Assembly: GCA_023079485.1 (NCBI GenBank)
Contig: CM041083.1
Coordinates: 176,656,480 to 176,720,479, forward strand
DNA: 64,000 nucleotides
DNA from: Archilochus colubris
Lineage: Eukaryota > Chordata > Aves > Apodiformes > Trochilidae
Direction of reading: 5' to 3'
How positions within the stretch are numbered: position 1 is the first letter of the stretch; every line of letters begins with the position of its first letter. This document shows positions 61,291 to 64,000 of the stretch, piece by piece. The translations under genes were made by a program, and so were the position numbers. The notes below the pieces were generated by a model. That model searched no databases and was not told the origin of the DNA. It worked only from the letters and a program-made list of their open reading frames with translations.

Positions 61291-63976
61291 AGCTCCCAAA
61301 AAGAGAGATACAAAACTGCACACAACTTGAGCCTTTTCCCCCATGGGCTAAACAAATATCTGAAGAATACTTGGATCAGTTTAGAAGCAAAAGTAAACGT
61401 AAAAGAAGCCTACAAAAAGATCTACAAACTCAGTAGTAAACAGTAAAACTGTTCAAACAGATATAGTATAGAAAGCAATATTTCATAGACAAATCTGAAA
61501 GCATAATTTGGTACATATAGAATGCTCTTGATGCAGATACACCTAGAAAAGTAGCTGGCTTTTATGCATCTAGTGGGAGGGCCAACAAAATTTTGATAAG
61601 TGGTTATTTTCAAATTACTTTCAGTTTTGCATTAGCTACTAATAAAACATTGATTCCTTAAAGGTAGTTCTGAAATTTGTATTGTTGAAACTGTTCTGAA
61701 AATACAGTAGACATTTTCAGGAGATTCGGACATAAGGTGAAGATAAGGAAGTTAGAGGACTTTACAAAGCTGAGAAAAAGTAAATTAATGCTTTTAGATA
61801 TATATAATTTAAACAGTGACTTTGAGAGATTGTATTTATTGTATAAAAATGATGGTAGTTTCACCAATGAAAGACACTTCTAGGTTGTTAGCAATGTCAT
61901 TAGTGTCAACAACCTAATATATCAAAGTGTAGAACCCAAAATGCAGGATATTTGGAAATGACAACTAGATTTTAGGTGGGAATTCAGTCTTCCTGGAATA
62001 AGGCAATTGATTTTAAAGCAAAGTTTCTGAACGGTGATGATGAAATTGAGCATCTTCAGATCATGAAGCATTTTGATTCCTTCAAATGTCTTATTACCTG
62101 AAGTCAAGGTAAGTTTTTTCATATAACACTGATTTATCTTTCTGGAACAACATTTGGCACATGCCAAATAAAGCCCTCTCTTGACCAGTTTCTTTGGAGT
62201 CTCCTCCCCTTCTTGTTCTAACACTGACTGCAGAAGGCAGGGAACACAGCAGTTCAGGACATGAAAGTCAGGAGCTGTGGGAATCAACTGCTCTGGACTT
62301 CTCAGCACTGAGGGTTTGCTCTAGAACTACAGTTACTGAAAGTTCATTTTGGTACATTTTTCCTTACCATTCTGCACCCTCAAATAAGGGAATACTCCTT
62401 TGGAGTCCATGGGAAACTCAGAATCCTTGTTCTGAAGACAGTCTCTGGTTTGAGTGGATTTAGACTCCCAGGATTTCAGACTCCATGGATTTCAGACTCA
62501 CAGTTTTCTAGCAGGGAACCCACCCAGCCTTCCTTTTAGGGAAGATCACCTGAAGCTAAATGTTCTGGGAATGGAACTCCTTCAGCAGGAATCCTGCCCT
62601 CAATCCTCTGAAAGTCTATCAAAATCCAGCTGCTTCATGGAAGCAGGTATCAGATTTGAACATTTCAGTTTTCAAAACCTAATGCTTTTAAAAATCTGTG
62701 TAGTGAAACTGTACTTCTGATGAGGAGCACACACGGTGTTTGCTGAAGCTTTGAGTACTCACAAGAAGTCCCTGGAGGAGCTGCATACAGACTGCTTCAT
62801 CTAGAACCACTTTTAAATAAGTTTGCTAATTAGATGCCCAAATACAGAACAGAATGAGTAAATTAAAATAAGCAAATTCAAAAGCAACTGATGTATTGCA
62901 CATATAAACCAAATCTGTAGCTTTGTTTGAAAACCTGAATATATTACATATCACATTATGGAGGCTTTTTTTCAGTTGTTTTGTTGTTTTTTTCTTTCTT
63001 TTTCATTCTAACCATTTAGAGCCTGTCAGATAATCAGCTAAACATGTCAGACACTGTTGACTCCAGATACTCGAAATATTTGACTACTTATCTGCTTAAA
63101 ACATGGGCTCTGAGTTATTCATGTCTGCTGCCTCCCAGTGCAGACTAAAAATGGCCTTTCTTGGACCCCCTCTATGTGCAAATTTGTGGACCACAATCTT
63201 TAAAGACTGAAGGATCACAGCTTGATAAATTAACCATTTTGCTCTTAAGATGACCTTTGTGGAGCAGTAGCCTGTCTCACTGGCAGGGTGGTACAGTAGT
63301 GTCTCATCCATTCTAATCTCCAGTGACTGTAAACTGTTAAGGTGATTAACTGGAAGAGACAGTTCTTTCACCACATGTACAGAATCACTGTTAATTGGGT
63401 CATATCTGCATATTTAATGCATTTATTTGTAGTAAAATTTGGAGGAGTAGAGTTTACATAACTCTTTTTCTTCCTTTCTTTTAAGTCTACAATTTAATCA
63501 ATTACACTGAAAATCCATCTAATCTTAAAAGAAGAATTGTTAAAAATCCATCAGCACCCTGAAATTAAAACTCCACTAAAAGTTCCAGGGTAGTTCAAGA
63601 CCCCATTACAGTTTGCACTTTCATACTACAGTAAGTAGTACTCCTTCAGCTTCAAGAAAGGGAGAAAAAAAAAATCTATATTCCAGTGAGAATGCAACAG
63701 AAACAAAAGCAAATGCAATACTGGAATAATTTGCTTGAATTTTAAATCCAGTTCACACTAGTGCCTAATGACAAAAATGTTAAAATGAAGGAGACGAACC
63801 TAAAGGGAAAAATCCTCCCATCCATCTTCAGTAAATGCTGCTATGACTCCAACATAACTACAGTTTCAAAGGAGGACTAGATATATAGACATAGGAAGCA
63901 GTTATAATTTTTTACATAGCTGTACATAGTCATAGAAACATGTTATAATTTCTCATTGCAATTTTTTTTAACTTAC

Positions 63977-64000
63977 CGGGTACTTCAGACATATATATAT
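63977..64000 (-). CDS. NBEA: NBEA exon fragment cut by the window edge
   Basis: A minus-strand donor (ccg|gtaagt, exon end at 63977) follows a reading frame ...MSEVPG whose last base, G, joins the GC at the start of the next exon to give Gly (MSEVP-G-TEEDVV). The phase matches exactly. The edge bases are an AT dinucleotide run that stays open (I-Y). Only 24 nt are visible, so identity rests on phase, the donor consensus and continuity with NBEA. Confidence 0.7.

Larger units (their letters stand above)
47524..63976 (-). other. NBEA: NBEA intron (about 16.5 kb)
   Basis: AT-rich intron between the partial edge exon and the exon at 47380. It holds a plus-strand CR1 relic (60425-60979), a short minus-strand CR1 scrap (61218-61290) and simple A/T repeats. 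The remaining sequence shows nothing I can name. Open frames of up to 152 codons occur but have no recognisable family or gene structure. Confidence 0.8.

Overview
The window looks like part of a bird chromosome. It carries several decayed copies of CR1, the main avian LINE, in both orientations, and a short solo LTR. The sequence is AT-rich with a few sharply bounded GC/CpG-rich blocks. I see no operons, tRNAs, rRNAs or CRISPR arrays. The order and orientation of the two recognised genes match the vertebrate NBEA-MAB21L1 locus (human 13q13; by inference avian chromosome 1). Species cannot be fixed from this window.

Two genes overlap here on opposite strands. The minus strand carries an internal part of NBEA (neurobeachin, a large PH-BEACH-WD40 scaffold protein). 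One exon is cut by the right edge (63977-64000). A 144-nt exon lies at 47380-47523 and a 137-nt exon at 32953-33089. The phases agree at both junctions (1, 1, then 0), and the joined reading frame runs into the start of the PH-BEACH module. I recognised no further NBEA exon below 32953, so the next intron is at least 32.9 kb. The complete single-exon gene MAB21L1 lies in that intron on the plus strand (CDS 29142-30221, 359 codons). It has a plausible TATA/CCAAT promoter near 28500-28600, a roughly 0.5-kb leader with one tiny uORF, and an AT-rich 3' UTR ending at an AATAAA at 31080.

Layout: 1-1.4 kb, two CR1 fragments. 1.4-12.6 kb, NBEA intron with candidate homeodomain-rich conserved elements near 4.3 and 9.7 kb. 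12.6-16.6 kb, two minus-strand CR1 fragments, the second split by a 211-bp solo LTR with a perfect 6-bp target duplication. 16.6-25.9 kb, AT-rich intron with one good CTCF-like motif. 26.0-27.1 kb, a strong CpG island with no recognised gene. 28.5-31.1 kb, MAB21L1. 32.2-36.6 kb, a run of GC-rich blocks, one containing an NBEA exon, with candidate regulatory sequence around 35.3 and 36.1-36.4 kb. 36.8-64 kb, AT-rich NBEA introns, one imperfect palindrome near 44.9 kb and a CR1 reverse-transcriptase relic at 60.4-61.0 kb.

I found no clear previously undescribed system. The items most worth a second look are the solo LTR and its poly(A)-site hairpin, the unassigned CpG island, the stop-free AUG-less extension upstream of the MAB21L1 start, and the promoter and enhancer candidates. 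All regulatory calls are by eye and need alignment or chromatin data.
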